Below, one piece after another: positions 31,994 to 32,795 of a stretch of 32,795 nt of DNA. The notes below the pieces were generated by a model. It was not told where the DNA came from and did not search any database. It saw only the letters and a list, made by a program, of their open reading frames with translations. How positions within the stretch are numbered: position 1 is the first letter of the stretch; every line of letters begins with the position of its first letter. Source of the stretch: Pseudomonadota bacterium (GTDB lineage: Bacteria; Pseudomonadota; Gammaproteobacteria; Burkholderiales; Burkholderiaceae_E); assembly GCA_029779435.1 (NCBI GenBank), contig JAKPAM010000057.1, forward strand, positions 1 through 32,795. Direction: 5' to 3'. A program made the translations under genes and the position numbers.

Positions 31994-32107
31994 GCCTGAC
32001 GATGACCTACTTTCACACGCGAATGCGCACTATCATCGGCGCGGCAGCGTTTCACGGTCCTGTTCGGGATGGGAAGGGGTGGTTCCACTGCGCTATGGTC
32101 GTCAGGC
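31994..32107 (-). rRNA. rrf: 5S ribosomal RNA
   Basis: The minus strand reads from GCCTGACGACCATAGCGCAG to GTCATCGTCAGGC, with the conserved GGAACCACCCCTTCCCATCC and CCGAACAGG core. The complementary ends GCCTGACGA and TCGTCAGGC form the terminal helix. Length is about 114 nt; exact ends may differ by one or two bases. Confidence 0.95.
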
Positions 32108-32169
32108 ATAAAGGGTTGCCCGGTCGCGATACAGCTGCGGCCGAGCCAATTCGGCAAGATGAGTAGTGG

Positions 32170-32209
32170 GTTGTGATCGGATCACAACGATGTCAACCGA
32201 TCGGTTGAC
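32170..32209 (-). repeat. Two adjacent perfect palindromes in the 23S-5S spacer
   Basis: GTTGTGATC (32170-32178) and GATCACAAC (32180-32188) flank one base. Immediately after, an 18-bp perfect palindrome made of GTCAACCGA and TCGGTTGAC spans 32192-32209. Both lie in the roughly 160-bp spacer between 23S and 5S and would form two consecutive hairpins in pre-rRNA, plausibly RNase III or RNase E processing structures. Confidence 0.75.
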
Positions 32210-32270
32210 GCAATTAACACTGACCTTGATTCTGACCTGGCCACTCAGGATGGCTCGGTCGAGCAAAGTT

Positions 32271-32795
<525 letters not shown>

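Overview
The window is GC-rich chromosomal DNA from a beta-proteobacterium, most likely Burkholderiaceae. The evidence is the divergent rplU-rpmA-obgE-proB / ispB-tRNA-Pro block, a heavy-metal RND pump closest to CzcCBA, many LysR regulators, and a 5S/23S rRNA end typical of Burkholderiales. I do not assign a genus.

Left end (1-3820) is a mobile-element graveyard. It holds a truncated IS91-type HUH transposase and its partner tyrosine recombinase, both on the minus strand, with an array of five phased 16-bp repeats at the broken edge. Next comes an integron integrase (IntI) killed by two nonsense codons, both at tryptophan positions, and a 3' frameshift. A short scrap resembling the C-terminus of 2,4-dienoyl-CoA reductase follows. 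Positions 3821-12848 form a metal-efflux island: czcC-czcB-czcA on plus, converging with a minus-strand operon of a small exported protein, an OmpR-type regulator and a sensor kinase, each joined to the next by ATGA overlaps.

Positions 13028-19146 carry redox and catabolic genes: pirin and wrbA, divergent from a LysR gene; an acyl-CoA dehydrogenase; a RutE-like nitroreductase; a second LysR gene; and a small helical protein. Positions 19348-24083 are core genome: proB, obgE, rpmA and rplU on minus, then ispB and tRNA-Pro(CGG) on plus. A perfect intrinsic terminator lies directly against the obgE start codon.

Positions 24176-27805 hold a TonB-dependent receptor, a Crp/Fnr regulator with FNR-type DNA-contact residues but no N-terminal cysteine cluster, and a convergent universal stress protein. 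Perfect TTGAC-N4-GTCAA boxes precede both the regulator and the stress-protein gene, each with a -10-like hexamer where a class II FNR promoter would have it. This suggests a small self-contained regulon.

The right end (28104-32795) has a membrane-anchored DUF2264 protein, about 0.8 kb with no convincing gene, two unrecognised small genes with a duplicated 3' end and a 21-bp tandem repeat, and then the 3' end of a minus-strand rRNA operon (terminator, 5S, spacer with two palindromes, partial 23S).
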